A stretch of DNA of 18,555 bases from Phycisphaerales bacterium UBA1926 (GCA_002337215.1 DDFO01000011.1:15871-34425); one strand, 5' to 3'. Positions 1 through 7,148 are shown, numbered from the stretch's first letter. Notes: a model not told the origin generated them from the letters alone. Made by a program: numbers and translations.

Positions 1-1
1 T

Positions 2-82
2 GACCCATCGCTGAGCCCCGAGCAGCGCGCCGCTCTCGAAGTTGCGCTCGTCCGGAGTTGGCCGAGCACGCAAGAGGAGTGA
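2..82 (+). CDS. 3' end of an unidentified gene (partial)
   Basis: Frame 2 is open from the window edge to a TGA at 80-82, giving about 26 residues that begin DPSLSPEQRAALEVAL and end in an acidic STQEE tail. The composition looks like a real helical C-terminus (SPEQRAAL is a typical helix cap) and the strand would be convergent with the gene ending at 127, leaving a 44-base gap. That gap contains a 5-bp GGCCC/GGGCC stem (87-101) that could act as a weak bidirectional terminator. The fragment is too short to name a family, and chance openness in GC-rich DNA is possible. Confidence 0.4.
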   Translation, partial: DPSLSPEQRAALEVALVRSWPSTQEE

Positions 83-126
83 TGTCGGCCCGGATGGGGC
101 CCGGTCACCTGCGGACCACCGCGCGA

Positions 127-1662
127 TCAGTCGCGGCTCTTCTCGGTCAGCAGCAACGCCTCGAGCATGTCGAGCCGCTCGCGGAGCATCTCGTTCTCCG
201 CCTTCAACTCACGCATCGCCTCGACGGCGAGTGCCTCGAAGCCGCGGATGGTCATCCGCTTGTAACCGTCGGTCTCGAAGACCCAGTCTGGGATGACTTT
301 CTCGGCCTCTTGCGCGATGAATCCCGTACGGACACCCGCGAGTTCGTTGATCGCGTCAGGGTCCTTGTACTCGAAGTGCACGCCGCGGAGCGAGAGGAGC
401 GTGTCGAGGGCTCCGTCGATCGGCGTGATGTTCTTTTTGAGGCGGATATCGGAGGTGTTCGTCCACGACCCGCCGCCGGGCTTGGCGGCGCTGCCATTGA
501 CATGGAGATTGAACGCCGGGACGAGTGTGTTAATCCCCACATTGCCCTCTGCCATAAGGCTGATATCTGGATTTACTTGGTCGCCCTGCGTGCGGATGAT
601 AAAATCGTTCTGATCACCTTCCATGCCGATAAAGGCACGCACCTGATCCGCGTCCTGCGAGAATTCGATGCTTGGATGATCGGTTTCGTCGGAATTGTCG
701 GTGTCTGCCTCAAGACGGATGCGGGCGTCGCCGGCGTTCCTGAGATGCAGCATGCGTTCGGGGTCGGTCGTGCCGATGCCGACTCGGCCGGTCCCTCTCT
801 GGACGGTCATCATGTATCGATTTGTAATATCGTCGTAGATGAAGAATTGATTACCGCTCAGTCCATTGCCGGCGTTGTTCGTGCCGATCTCCCAATCTCC
901 GGTGCTGGATTCGATGTGCAGACCCTGCTCGGTCTCAAAGCCATTGCCGAGCGCGATCTCACCGATCACATCGAGAGCGAGTGTTGGACTCGGGGTCCCG
1001 ATCCCGATCCTCCCGTTCTGTTTCACCGCGATCCGGTTGCTGAATCCGGCGTTAATAAGCAGATCGCCCGCGTTGTTGCCGCCGATCTCCCATTCGTTGA
1101 CCCCGGTATTGTCATCCTGCATCGAGATGTACAACTTTGTAATTGGATCTCTCTTGACGACAAAGTTTCTTGCGCCAGAACCGTCATCGATTGCGCCTGG
1201 TCCAACCCTGAGACGATTCAGGAAGGCAGCCCCGGTGTCATCCATTCGGATGCCCCGCGTGTTCACCGCGAACGGCGTCGCCGTGAGCGGCTGGCGGAAG
1301 AAATCGAAATCGGACGGGTTTGTCACCGATGAGACCGTCATCTCCAGCCAGAGCGGCTGGTTCATCGAAAACACGCCAGCACCAAAGTCGAGTGTCTCTG
1401 TGAACAACCCATCCTCAGGTGTGACGGAGCGGTTGATCGCGGGGCCGACCGGTGAGCCGCCTGCCGCCGAGTCCCACAGTTGGAACTCGATATCGACATC
1501 CTCTGTCAGCGCGTTCCCATCCTTATTGAGCACGCCCTGGTAGGTGATCGTGGTGGGCGTTTGCGCCAGCGCCTCGGTCGCGGGAAGCGTCATCCCGATG
1601 GCGAGGCCCGCAGCGAGAAGGGTTGCGATGAGCCTGTTCTTGATGCTTGTCGTGGTGTGCAT
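127..1662 (-). CDS. Secreted fibre-like protein with C-terminal peptidase S74 (intramolecular chaperone) domain
   Basis: This is a 511-residue protein. The start chosen is the ATG at 1662, preceded by AAGAGGAG eight bases upstream; an in-frame ATG at 1743 would run almost up to the neighbouring stop and lacks such a site. Residues 1-34 form a signal peptide (basic start, hydrophobic LLAAGLAIG core, ALA-Q cleavage). Residues 38-130 resemble the domain found at the start of many secreted tail-fibre-like proteins (TYQGVLNKDG, EFQLWDS). The middle has spaced fibre repeats of the type GxxGIxT-P (about 217, 292 and 373). The C-terminus has the S74 signature SDIRLKKNI at about 404, followed by GFIAQEAEKV, and ends in a coiled coil (478-503). 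In phage fibres, S74 domains trimerise the fibre and then cut themselves off just before this serine. That makes a trimeric surface fibre likely; the ligand is unknown. It lies 81 bases downstream of the dockerin gene and is probably co-transcribed with it. Confidence 0.85.
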   Translation of the reverse strand: MHTTTSIKNRLIATLLAAGLAIGMTLPATEALAQTPTTITYQGVLNKDGNALTEDVDIEFQLWDSAAGGSPVGPAINRSVTPEDGLFTETLDFGAGVFSMNQPLWLEMTVSSVTNPSDFDFFRQPLTATPFAVNTRGIRMDDTGAAFLNRLRVGPGAIDDGSGARNFVVKRDPITKLYISMQDDNTGVNEWEIGGNNAGDLLINAGFSNRIAVKQNGRIGIGTPSPTLALDVIGEIALGNGFETEQGLHIESSTGDWEIGTNNAGNGLSGNQFFIYDDITNRYMMTVQRGTGRVGIGTTDPERMLHLRNAGDARIRLEADTDNSDETDHPSIEFSQDADQVRAFIGMEGDQNDFIIRTQGDQVNPDISLMAEGNVGINTLVPAFNLHVNGSAAKPGGGSWTNTSDIRLKKNITPIDGALDTLLSLRGVHFEYKDPDAINELAGVRTGFIAQEAEKVIPDWVFETDGYKRMTIRGFEALAVEAMRELKAENEMLRERLDMLEALLLTEKSRD

Positions 1663-1743
1663 GGTGAGTCTCCTCTTGGTCATCCCCTCGGGGAAGCGTG
1701 TGTTGTTGCTTTGATGTGTGGGTTTCGGTCGCGGCACGCTCAC

Positions 1744-2145
1744 CTAGGGGCAGCCCGAGATGAAACTGCTGACGAACGCGTTGATGTCGCTCAGATCGAG
1801 CACGCCGAACGGTTCCGCCAGATCGGCCTCCGGCGCCATGTTCAGAAAGCCGTTGATGAAGACGCTGATGTCGGCGAGATCGAGCACGCCGAACGGTGGT
1901 GCAACATCCGCAAGGCCGCAGCCCGAAGGCCCGGCGGCTGCCCAGAACCCGCCCTGCGACTCGAAGAACGAACCGACCAGCACACCCCCCGCGTCGTGCT
2001 GGCCGATCGTGCCCTGCAGCTCGAAGTGCGTCCCTGACAGGGACGCACCGCCGCCGTCAATGGTGGACGAGACCAACTCGAACGGCCCCCCCGCTGCGCT
2101 CGCGGCGGCGATCGCGATCGCGCCGCTCATGAATACTCGATGCAT
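1744..2145 (-). CDS. Small secreted protein with C-terminal GC-type dockerin domain
   Basis: This is a 133-residue protein. The ATG at 2145 follows GGGAGGAGG with about six bases spacing. Residues 1-18 form a short signal peptide. Residues 20-70 form a small domain (SSTIDGGG, then SFFESQGGFW) common in planctomycetal secreted proteins that read like stand-alone 'GGFW' modules. Residues 76-132 form a GC-type dockerin: two copies of the FGVLDLxDI motif (85-93 and 113-121) framed by Gly-Cys at 75-76 and 131-132. Such dockerin-like tails are abundant in Phycisphaerales and presumably mediate calcium-dependent anchoring or assembly; the partner is not visible here. The two motifs share an identical 21-base DNA stretch, so they arose by internal duplication or are kept alike. 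The gene is upstream of, and probably in one transcript with, the S74 fibre gene, which suggests both act at the cell surface. Confidence 0.8.
   Translation of the reverse strand: MHRVFMSGAIAIAAASAAGGPFELVSSTIDGGGASLSGTHFELQGTIGQHDAGGVLVGSFFESQGGFWAAAGPSGCGLADVAPPFGVLDLADISVFINGFLNMAPEADLAEPFGVLDLSDINAFVSSFISGCP
1793..1897 (-). repeat. Internal duplication encoding the two dockerin motifs
   Basis: Positions 1793-1813 and 1877-1897 carry the same 21 bases (starting AGATCGAGCACG on the plus strand), each encoding the core of an FGVLDLxD motif. They are 84 bases apart, so the reading frame is kept. Confidence 0.75.
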
Positions 2146-2249
2146 GTGCCCTCCTCCCGGCTTCCGCCTCGATGGACAATTCGGGTCGGAAGGAAAAACC
2201 GACCCTCACTCCACCTCACGGAATCTGCGCCGATGAGGGATCACCGCGT

Positions 2250-2264
2250 ATCAATTCTTTTGAT
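2250..2264. promoter_or_regulatory. AT-rich inverted repeat upstream of the dockerin gene
   Basis: ATCAA-TTCTT-TTGAT is a perfect 5-bp inverted repeat with a 5-base spacer, about 105 bases upstream of the dockerin start. It stands out as AT-rich within GC-rich sequence. It may be an operator or part of a promoter; this rests on symmetry and position only. Confidence 0.25.
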
Positions 2265-2407
2265 GCCCGATCATGTCTGCCTTCCCACCCAGCAGACCCG
2301 AACCAAAGACCTATCGCGTTCTCGGGCCTGACCCGTACGGCCTGGCTCTGGGCCGGGAATCTGCGAAGTGCACGCACTTTCTGGGGCGGCTCACGGGCCG
2401 GATCCGT

Positions 2408-2453
2408 CCGGGTAGGGCTCGGCCGGGTAGGGCTCGGCCGGGGAAAAGCTCGG
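2408..2453. repeat. Tandem repeat of a 15-bp unit
   Basis: The unit CCGGGTAGGGCTCGG occurs twice exactly (2408-2422, 2423-2437), followed by a third, altered 16-base copy CCGGGGAAAAGCTCGG (2438-2453). The unit length is a multiple of three, but no plausible gene reads through it. Confidence 0.8.
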
Positions 2454-2592
2454 CCGAGGCGGATCTTCTGGATTGATGAGGGGGCGATTGGCCGAGAGTC
2501 GTCCCGACCGATAATCGGGCGACGCGGGCGTCTCCTCCCATCATGTTCGGCCTGCTTGAGGGCGCCGCCTCCCCACTCTCATCTCCCTGAAA

Positions 2593-2620
2593 GATCCCAT
2601 ACGCTGCCCCCGTATGGATC
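2593..2620. repeat. Imperfect inverted repeat at the 5' edge of the methyltransferase remnant
   Basis: GATCCCATACG (2593-2603) and CGTATGGATC (2611-2620) pair over ten bases with one bulged C and a 7-base loop. The right arm contains the ATG that opens the methyltransferase remnant. It could be a recombination scar, or a hairpin that masks the start. Confidence 0.5.
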
Positions 2621-2763
2621 TCCCCACTGTCATCAAGAAATGGTCGCGTGCCGAGTTCTCCGAGCGGGCCGCGAGGCAGGGGCACTTCAACGACCATTGA
2701 GCCCTGCTCGGCGTCACGAACCCTGTCGAGCTCGGCTCAATGGGCAAGTTTTTCATCGAACAA
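2614..2763 (+). pseudogene. Remnant of the N-terminus of a type IIG/MmeI-like DNA methyltransferase
   Basis: From ATG 2614 the frame encodes 28 residues (MDLPTVIKKW, then SERAARQGHF and ND) ending at TGA 2698-2700. The same frame continues beyond the stop as ALLGVTNPVE and GKFFIEQ before the resemblance ends near 2763. I recognise the pattern FIxKW-ERxAxQxHFxDLC-LLGxPTPxE-TGxFFxFE, the conserved opening of the large N6-adenine restriction-methylation proteins of the type IIG/MmeI-like group, usually around 900 residues or more. Here HFND is followed by His-stop where the family has Leu-Cys, and everything after roughly residue 50 is gone. No ribosome site precedes the ATG. The fragment sits just downstream (in tRNA sense) of tRNA-Val and its terminator, a common island insertion point. 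The homology call is from memory of the family, not a search. Confidence 0.7.
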
Positions 2764-2792
2764 ACCCATCGGTGGATTGGGTTTCGGCGCAC

Positions 2793-2822
2793 GAAAACGG
2801 CCCACGCGGATGCGTGGGCCGT
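2793..2822 (-). terminator. Rho-independent terminator of tRNA-Val
   Basis: On the minus strand an 11-bp perfect stem (ACGGCCCACGC with GCGTGGGCCGT, 2797-2822) closed by a 4-base loop is followed by TTTT (2797-2794). It starts six bases after the tRNA 3' end. Confidence 0.85.
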
Positions 2823-2827
2823 CGAAA

Positions 2828-2901
2828 TGGGCGATACAGGACTCGAACCTGTGACCCCCAGTGTGTCATACTGGTGCGCTAGCCAACTGCGCCAATCGCC
2901 C
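2828..2901 (-). tRNA. tRNA-Val (anticodon GAC)
   Basis: Reading the minus strand from 2901, the cloverleaf is complete. The acceptor GGGCGAT pairs with ATCGCCC, with discriminator A at 2828. The D-arm stem is GCGC/GCGC with an AGTTGGCTA loop. The anticodon stem is CCAGT/ACTGG with loop ATGACAC, giving anticodon GAC for the valine codon GUC. A 5-base variable loop precedes the T-arm ACAGG-TTCGAGT-CCTGT. CCA is not encoded. An independent promoter and terminator flank it, so it is a single-gene unit. Confidence 0.95.
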
Positions 2902-2934
2902 TTGATATCCGGCTGGCTGAGCAGCCGGGCAGAA

Positions 2935-2940
2935 AGTATA
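2935..2940 (-). promoter_or_regulatory. Probable -10 box of the tRNA-Val promoter
   Basis: TATACT on the minus strand lies 33 bases upstream of the tRNA 5' end. The -35 region about 16-17 bases further up is poor (CTGGCC-like). A CGGCTG/CAGCCG hairpin falls in the short leader between this box and the tRNA. Confidence 0.5.
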
Positions 2941-3034
2941 CCCCTGGTGGAGCGTTGGGCCAGCGGATGGGTGGCCCGATTTCGATGTCTGTCTTCGTGA
3001 TTCGGATTCCTGGTCTGTGGGGCGGGACCCGTGG

Positions 3035-3715
3035 TCAGTTGGCCAGGATGACGATCTCGACGCGTCGGCTCTCGGACTTGTTGGACTTGGGCTTGGCCGA
3101 TCCCATCGCGGCGCTGTAGATCCGGTCGGACTCGATGCCTCGTGCGACGAGGTAGGCCTCGACCGCGAGGGCGCGTTCGGCGCTGAGTCGCTCGTTGGTC
3201 TTCCACTGGCTCTTGCGGATCGGGTCGGTGTCGGTGTAGCCCTCGACGCGGATGGTGTTGGTCGGGTGCTGGCTCATGATCATCCGGGCGATGCGGTCGA
3301 GCTCGCGCCGGCCCTCGGCTTTGAGGGTGACCTTGCCTGAGGAGAAGAGGACGTCGCCTGCGACGGAGAGGACGATGTCACCCGAGCCGTAGGTCGTCGA
3401 GGTCGTGCCGCTGCCGAGGGGGTTGATGCCTCCGGCTGAGCCGGCGGGGGGCCTTGCGGATTCGGCGCGGCGGAGATCGGCCTCGAGGTCCTGGGCCTGC
3501 CTCAGGAGTTCTTCCTTGTCGTCCTCGGACTGCTTGAGCATGGACTGCGTTTCGGCGAGTCGGTCGCGGAGTTCGGCGTTCTCGCTGATCGCCTCGGCGT
3601 AGTCGTCCTTGGGGGTTGACGAGCAGCCGACGGATGCGAGGGCCGCGATGAGGGCGAGCCCGGTCAGCGAGGCGATTCGGATCGGTCGGGACGTCCGAGT
3701 GATCGTCGGGATCAT
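3035..3715 (-). CDS. OmpA/Pal-family peptidoglycan-associated lipoprotein
   Basis: This is a 226-residue protein. The ATG at 3715 is preceded by AAGGAG nine bases away. Residues 1-30 form a lipoprotein signal ending in ASVG-C, with lipidated Cys31. Residues 38-85 are a heptad-rich, highly charged coiled coil. After a Gly/Ser linker (90-110), residues 112-226 form an OmpA C-terminal domain, with the hallmark VEGYTDTDP (157-165), NERLSAERA (174-182) and SRRVEIVI (216-223). The Asp and Arg of these motifs contact diaminopimelate in peptidoglycan in the family. It likely tethers an envelope membrane to the wall. It is 140 bases downstream of the prepilin peptidase stop and probably has its own promoter. 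Pal and a flagellar-type stator partner are alternatives, but there is no transmembrane anchor other than the lipid, which favours a Pal-like role. Confidence 0.88.
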   Translation of the reverse strand: MIPTITRTSRPIRIASLTGLALIAALASVGCSSTPKDDYAEAISENAELRDRLAETQSMLKQSEDDKEELLRQAQDLEADLRRAESARPPAGSAGGINPLGSGTTSTTYGSGDIVLSVAGDVLFSSGKVTLKAEGRRELDRIARMIMSQHPTNTIRVEGYTDTDPIRKSQWKTNERLSAERALAVEAYLVARGIESDRIYSAAMGSAKPKSNKSESRRVEIVILAN

Positions 3716-3855
3716 CGGTAGGGCTCCTTGTCTTGCTCGGCGCTGTTGTGTACGCCGGGTTGTGCGCGGCCTGGAGTGCTGGGCCGGGCGGGTTGCTTGC
3801 AGAGAAATGCTGCTCTTGTCACCCAAATCGGTTTGACGATCGGGCCGGGAACACT

Positions 3856-5190
3856 CTATGGCAGATTGAGTGGCTCTGCCGAGCCCATGATGACGGTGAG
3901 TGCGTGCTGAATCCAGGGCTTGGCGAGCAGGACGAGGACGGTGCTCACCGCGAGGAACGGGCCGAAGGGCATGGCGCGCTGGAGCTTGCCGCCGAGAATG
4001 AGGGCGGCGATGGTGTAGGCGATGCCGACAAAGGCGGCGCCGAAGAACCCGAGCACGGCGTCGATCCAGCCCAGGCAGGCCCCCACCGCCGCCATAAGGT
4101 GGACGTCGCCCATGCCCATTGCTTCCTTGTTGAAGGCGAGTGAGCCGAAGATGCGGACGGCCCAGACTACGCCCCCCCCGATCAGGTAGCCCAGCAGGAC
4201 ACCGGCCATGACGGTGAGCCAGAGCGGGGCGTCGCCGCTGGGCGCGACGCGGGGCAGGAGGTACGCGCCGGCGATCATGCCGAGGACGATGGGCGAGGCG
4301 AAGGCGGACTCGATGACCATCTCGCGGCGGGCGTGCGGGTAGCGGATCCAGAGATGGGGATCGTCGGTTGTGGATTCGCTGCTCGCCTCGGCCTCGGCGA
4401 GGGCCTTCTCCTCCCATGCCTGGTAGTCGTCGAACGAGCGGCGGATGAGCTTGAGGCGGACGAGCAGGAGTGAGATTGCGATGCCGATGGTGCCGCCGAG
4501 GCCTGCGCCGATCCAGAGCCAGTTGGATTGGCTCGGTGTGGCGAGTGTCCAGAGCGAGCCGGGCGTGGTGATCCAGCGTCGGTTTCCTTCGCCCATGAAC
4601 CAGCCTGGGGCGACCTCGGTGAGGGGGGCGGAGTTGAGCTCGAACCAGGCGGCGTGGGCGGTGTGGATGAGCAGCGCGGCGGCGGCGGGAACCCAGGTGA
4701 GTACGAGCGGGATGGTGTAGGTGCGGGCGTCGATGATGGTCATCGCGACGAGACTGCCCAGGAGGAAGAGGAGCGTGACGAATGCGGGCCAGGTGGTGAG
4801 CAGGCCGTTCGCGGTCCAGGCGGGGGCGATGTCGCCGATGGGGAGACCGAACAGGACGGCATCGTTCGGGATGAGGTACCAGAGCGAGAAGAAGAGAGCG
4901 AACAGGCCTGCGACGAATGTCTCGACGATGGGGTACTCGGCGGAGATGCGGACGTTGCAGAACCGGCAGCGGCCTCGGAGGATGAGCCAGCCGAGGATGG
5001 GGATGTTCTCGCGCCAGGTGAGCCCGGTCTGGCAGGACGGGCATCGGCTGGCGGGGAAGACGACGCCTTGGCCCCTCGGCATCCGGTAGGCGAGGACGTT
5101 GGTGAGCGAGCCGACGCAGGCGCCGAGGGCGGCGAAGAAGACGAACTGCGTGATCTCGGGCAGGGCGACGACGAGGGACGACCAGTTCAT
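3856..5190 (-). CDS. Prepilin peptidase (A24 aspartic protease, PilD/GspO type), enlarged
   Basis: This is a 444-residue multi-spanning inner-membrane protease that removes the leader of type IV prepilins/pseudopilins. The N-terminal domain has the zinc site CPSC (50-53) and CRFC (75-78). Catalytic aspartates are Asp154 in DARTYTIP and Asp362 in GMGDVHL. A typical K-x5-PFGPFLA stretch follows (402-414). Bacterial PilD is usually 250-290 residues; here about 120 extra residues lie between the two aspartates (roughly 178-300), including a hydrophilic, acidic segment (254-290). Its ATG overlaps the xseB stop as ATGA, so translation is coupled to the exonuclease VII genes. Likely substrates in this window are the pseudopilin at 7149-7628 and the prepilin at 17927. 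All key residues are present, so I expect it to be active. Confidence 0.9.
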   Translation of the reverse strand: MNWSSLVVALPEITQFVFFAALGACVGSLTNVLAYRMPRGQGVVFPASRCPSCQTGLTWRENIPILGWLILRGRCRFCNVRISAEYPIVETFVAGLFALFFSLWYLIPNDAVLFGLPIGDIAPAWTANGLLTTWPAFVTLLFLLGSLVAMTIIDARTYTIPLVLTWVPAAAALLIHTAHAAWFELNSAPLTEVAPGWFMGEGNRRWITTPGSLWTLATPSQSNWLWIGAGLGGTIGIAISLLLVRLKLIRRSFDDYQAWEEKALAEAEASSESTTDDPHLWIRYPHARREMVIESAFASPIVLGMIAGAYLLPRVAPSGDAPLWLTVMAGVLLGYLIGGGVVWAVRIFGSLAFNKEAMGMGDVHLMAAVGACLGWIDAVLGFFGAAFVGIAYTIAALILGGKLQRAMPFGPFLAVSTVLVLLAKPWIQHALTVIMGSAEPLNLP

Positions 5191-5498
5191 GCGTCGTCCG
5201 TTTCCGCGGTGTCGGTCGCGGGCTGGGGGAGCGTGGACGCGTCGAGTTCGGTGATGCGTTGCTCGGCGTGGCCGAGGATGGCGCGGCAGTGTTTCAGCAG
5301 GGCTGCGCCGCGTTCGTAGCGGCGGATGGACTGCTCGAGCCCGATATCGCCCGATTCGATCTGGTTGATGATTGACTCGAGTTCCTCGACGGCGGCTTCG
5401 TAGGAGAGTTCGGCGTGGGGCGTGGTATCGGCCCTGGGCGTCACTGAAGGATCGGTTTCGGGCATGGCGTCGGGTTTGGCGTCGGGCTTCTTGGGCAT
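5187..5498 (-). CDS. xseB: Exonuclease VII small subunit
   Basis: This is a 103-residue protein. Residues 32-88 match the family helical hairpin (SYEAAVEELESIINQIESG, then EQSIRRYERGAALLKHC). The first 30 residues are a low-complexity Pro/Asp extension beyond the usual roughly 80-residue subunit. ATG 5498 is used because it sits 15 bases after the xseA stop; ATG 5465 is an alternative, and neither has a strong ribosome site. XseB binds multiple copies per XseA to form the single-strand-specific exonuclease that trims DNA in recombination and repair. It lies in an xseA-xseB-peptidase run. Confidence 0.9.
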   Translation of the reverse strand: MPKKPDAKPDAMPETDPSVTPRADTTPHAELSYEAAVEELESIINQIESGDIGLEQSIRRYERGAALLKHCRAILGHAEQRITELDASTLPQPATDTAETDDA

Positions 5499-5513
5499 GG
5501 GGAAGACTGTATC

Positions 5514-7070
5514 TCAGTTTGGCGGGTCGGTTTCATCGGACGGGGCGAAGAGGCTCGGCTGGGTGTCGCCGGGCCTGGCGGCGCGGCGGCGGGGCGCTTT
5601 GGGGGTGGGCGCTTGGCGGGTCGGTTCGGGCGTTCGACCAGTAGTCTGTCCGGGATCGGCTGCGGGTTGTGGGCCGGTCTCTGCGCCTTCGACGATCGAC
5701 GCGAGTGAGCCTGATGCGAGGCGGGTGAGGATGCGGGAGCCGGGGTCGGCGTGCGCGGGGTCGCGGATGATCGAGCCGTCCTCTCGGACGGTGATGGAGT
5801 AGCCGCGTTCGAGGACGGCGGTGGGATCGATCGCGTGGAGGACGCCTGCGAGACTCTCTGCGGTGCGTTTGCGTGCGGAGATTGATGAACGGGCCGCGGC
5901 GGTGAGGTCGCGGGCGAGTTGGTCGAGGGCGTCTTTTCGGCGGGCGAGCGCGGCGTGGGGCCTGTGGCGTTCGAGCGTGAGTTCGAGTTGGTGGACAGCG
6001 GCGCTTCCGGCCTGGTGCCGGCGGGCGACGGCGCGGGCGAGGCGGTCTGCGGCCCGGGCGAGTCGGTCCCGACGTACGCCGACAATCGCGGCGGGGTCCG
6101 CCATTGCCGGGGTGCGTGCGAGGCCGGTGAGCCGCCGGCTCTCCAGTTCGAGGCGGTGGGCGATCGCTCGTTCGCGACGGCGGGCGAGGCTGCCGAGCTG
6201 CTGGGCGAGGGCGGCGCGGTCGGGCGTGAGCCGAACGGTCGCCTGGGTGGGCGTGGCGGCGCGGTGATCGGCGACGAGTTCGGCGATGGTGGTGTCGCTC
6301 TCGTGGCCGATCGCGGCGACGAGCGGGACGCGGCAGCGGTGGATCGCGGCTGCGAGGTCGGGGTCGTTGAACGCCCAGAGGTCCTCAACGGAGCCGCCCC
6401 CTCTGGTGAGCAGGATGGCGTCGATGCCGAGATCTCTGGCGTTGGCGTCGAGGGCGGCGATCGCGCGGGTGATGGTCGGGGCGGCGCGGTCGCCCTGGAC
6501 GGGGACATCGACGAGCATCAGCTCGACGGCGGGGCAGCGTTGGTTCGCGGTGTCGAGGACGTCGTGGAGGGCGGCGGAGCCTGCGGCGGTGACGACGGCG
6601 ATTTTTCCTGGGAAGGCCGGGATGGTTTGCTTGGCATCGGGGTCGAACCAGCCTCGGGCGCGGAGGTCGTCGCAGAGCGCGCGGAAGCGGGCTTCGAGGG
6701 AGCCCTGGCCGTCCTCGGTGATCTTCTCGACGATCAGGGAGAGGCGGCCTGAGGGGGCGTAGTACTCGAGTTTTCCGGTTGCGAGGACGGTTCGGCCGTC
6801 GGTGGGTTTGACGGCGGACCGCTTGGCGGCGGACGCGAACATGACGGCGCCGATGACGGCGTTGTCGTCTTTGAGATTAAAGTAGAAGTGCGTGCGGTGT
6901 CGTGCACCGCTGACCTCGCCCCGGACGGTGACGCGATCGGGGAACGCGGTGGCAACGGTGCGTTCGATGAGGCGGGCGAAGGCTGAGACGCTGAGTGCGT
7001 CCGGGCTGGCGGTCTGCCTTGCGGGGTTCGGTGTGGATGGCGCGGCCGACGGTGGCGGCGTGGATCGCAT
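5514..7070 (-). CDS. xseA: Exonuclease VII large subunit
   Basis: From ATG 7070 the protein is 518 residues; a GTG at 7100 would add ten, and neither start has a good ribosome site. A disordered Pro/Ala leader precedes LSVSAFARLIE (about residue 26), where the family normally begins. An OB-fold DNA-binding domain follows (26-115, with VRGEVSGARHRTHFYFNLKD). The catalytic domain shows KIAVVTAAGSAALHDVL, GGGSVEDLWAFND (224-236) and AIGHESDTTIAELVADHRA (253-271), with the catalytic Asp in the last of these. A long Arg/Ala-rich helical region (290-430) is the part that binds XseB. The last 60 residues are Pro-rich and unlike the usual end. The subunit degrades single-stranded DNA from both ends into oligonucleotides with XseB. 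Confidence 0.93.
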   Translation of the reverse strand: MRSTPPPSAAPSTPNPARQTASPDALSVSAFARLIERTVATAFPDRVTVRGEVSGARHRTHFYFNLKDDNAVIGAVMFASAAKRSAVKPTDGRTVLATGKLEYYAPSGRLSLIVEKITEDGQGSLEARFRALCDDLRARGWFDPDAKQTIPAFPGKIAVVTAAGSAALHDVLDTANQRCPAVELMLVDVPVQGDRAAPTITRAIAALDANARDLGIDAILLTRGGGSVEDLWAFNDPDLAAAIHRCRVPLVAAIGHESDTTIAELVADHRAATPTQATVRLTPDRAALAQQLGSLARRRERAIAHRLELESRRLTGLARTPAMADPAAIVGVRRDRLARAADRLARAVARRHQAGSAAVHQLELTLERHRPHAALARRKDALDQLARDLTAAARSSISARKRTAESLAGVLHAIDPTAVLERGYSITVREDGSIIRDPAHADPGSRILTRLASGSLASIVEGAETGPQPAADPGQTTGRTPEPTRQAPTPKAPRRRAARPGDTQPSLFAPSDETDPPN

Positions 7071-7148
7071 CTTGCCGGGATCGAATGGGAGTCGGCCCAC
7101 GAGGGTGAGCCTAGCGGTGTCGTCGCGGCGGCGCGGTCGGAGGGCGAC

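Larger units (their letters stand above)
2146..2613. other. Non-coding stretch between dockerin gene and methyltransferase remnant
   Basis: There is no credible gene in these 468 bases: the open frames are short, arginine- and proline-rich and lack ribosome sites. The stretch should contain the promoter and leader of the minus-strand dockerin gene. Visible structure comprises a GGGTCGG/CCGACCC hairpin (2183-2205) within the putative leader, an AT-rich inverted repeat (2250-2264), a 15-bp tandem repeat (2408-2453), and an imperfect GTCG-CCCGA/TCGGGCGAC stem (2498-2523). I could not find a convincing -35/-10 pair. Confidence 0.6.

Noticed and set aside
58..1332. 424-residue plus-strand frame
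   Set aside because: It is antisense to the S74 fibre gene, whose domains, signal peptide and ribosome site are clear; the opposing frame has no recognisable domain.
2498..2523. Imperfect stem GTCG-CCCGA/TCGGGCGAC as a terminator
   Set aside because: One bulge and no T-run, and no gene ends nearby; kept only as a remark in the region description.
2146..2828. Direct repeat of the tRNA-Val 3' end as an island attachment site
   Set aside because: I looked for a second copy of the tRNA 3' segment in the gap and found none, so no attachment pair is claimed.
2172..2882. Long plus-strand open frame
   Set aside because: Composition is Arg/Pro/Ser-rich with no domain, it reads through the tandem repeat and into the tRNA, and it has no ribosome site.
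2740..3000. Open frame reading MGDTGLEPVTPS-like sequence across 2829-2900
   Set aside because: It is a translation of the antisense of tRNA-Val, a well-known annotation artefact.
3716..5044. Upstream extension of the OmpA lipoprotein frame to 5044
   Set aside because: The extension is Arg/His/Pro-rich shadow of the prepilin peptidase; the lipoprotein signal and AAGGAG site fix the start at 3715.
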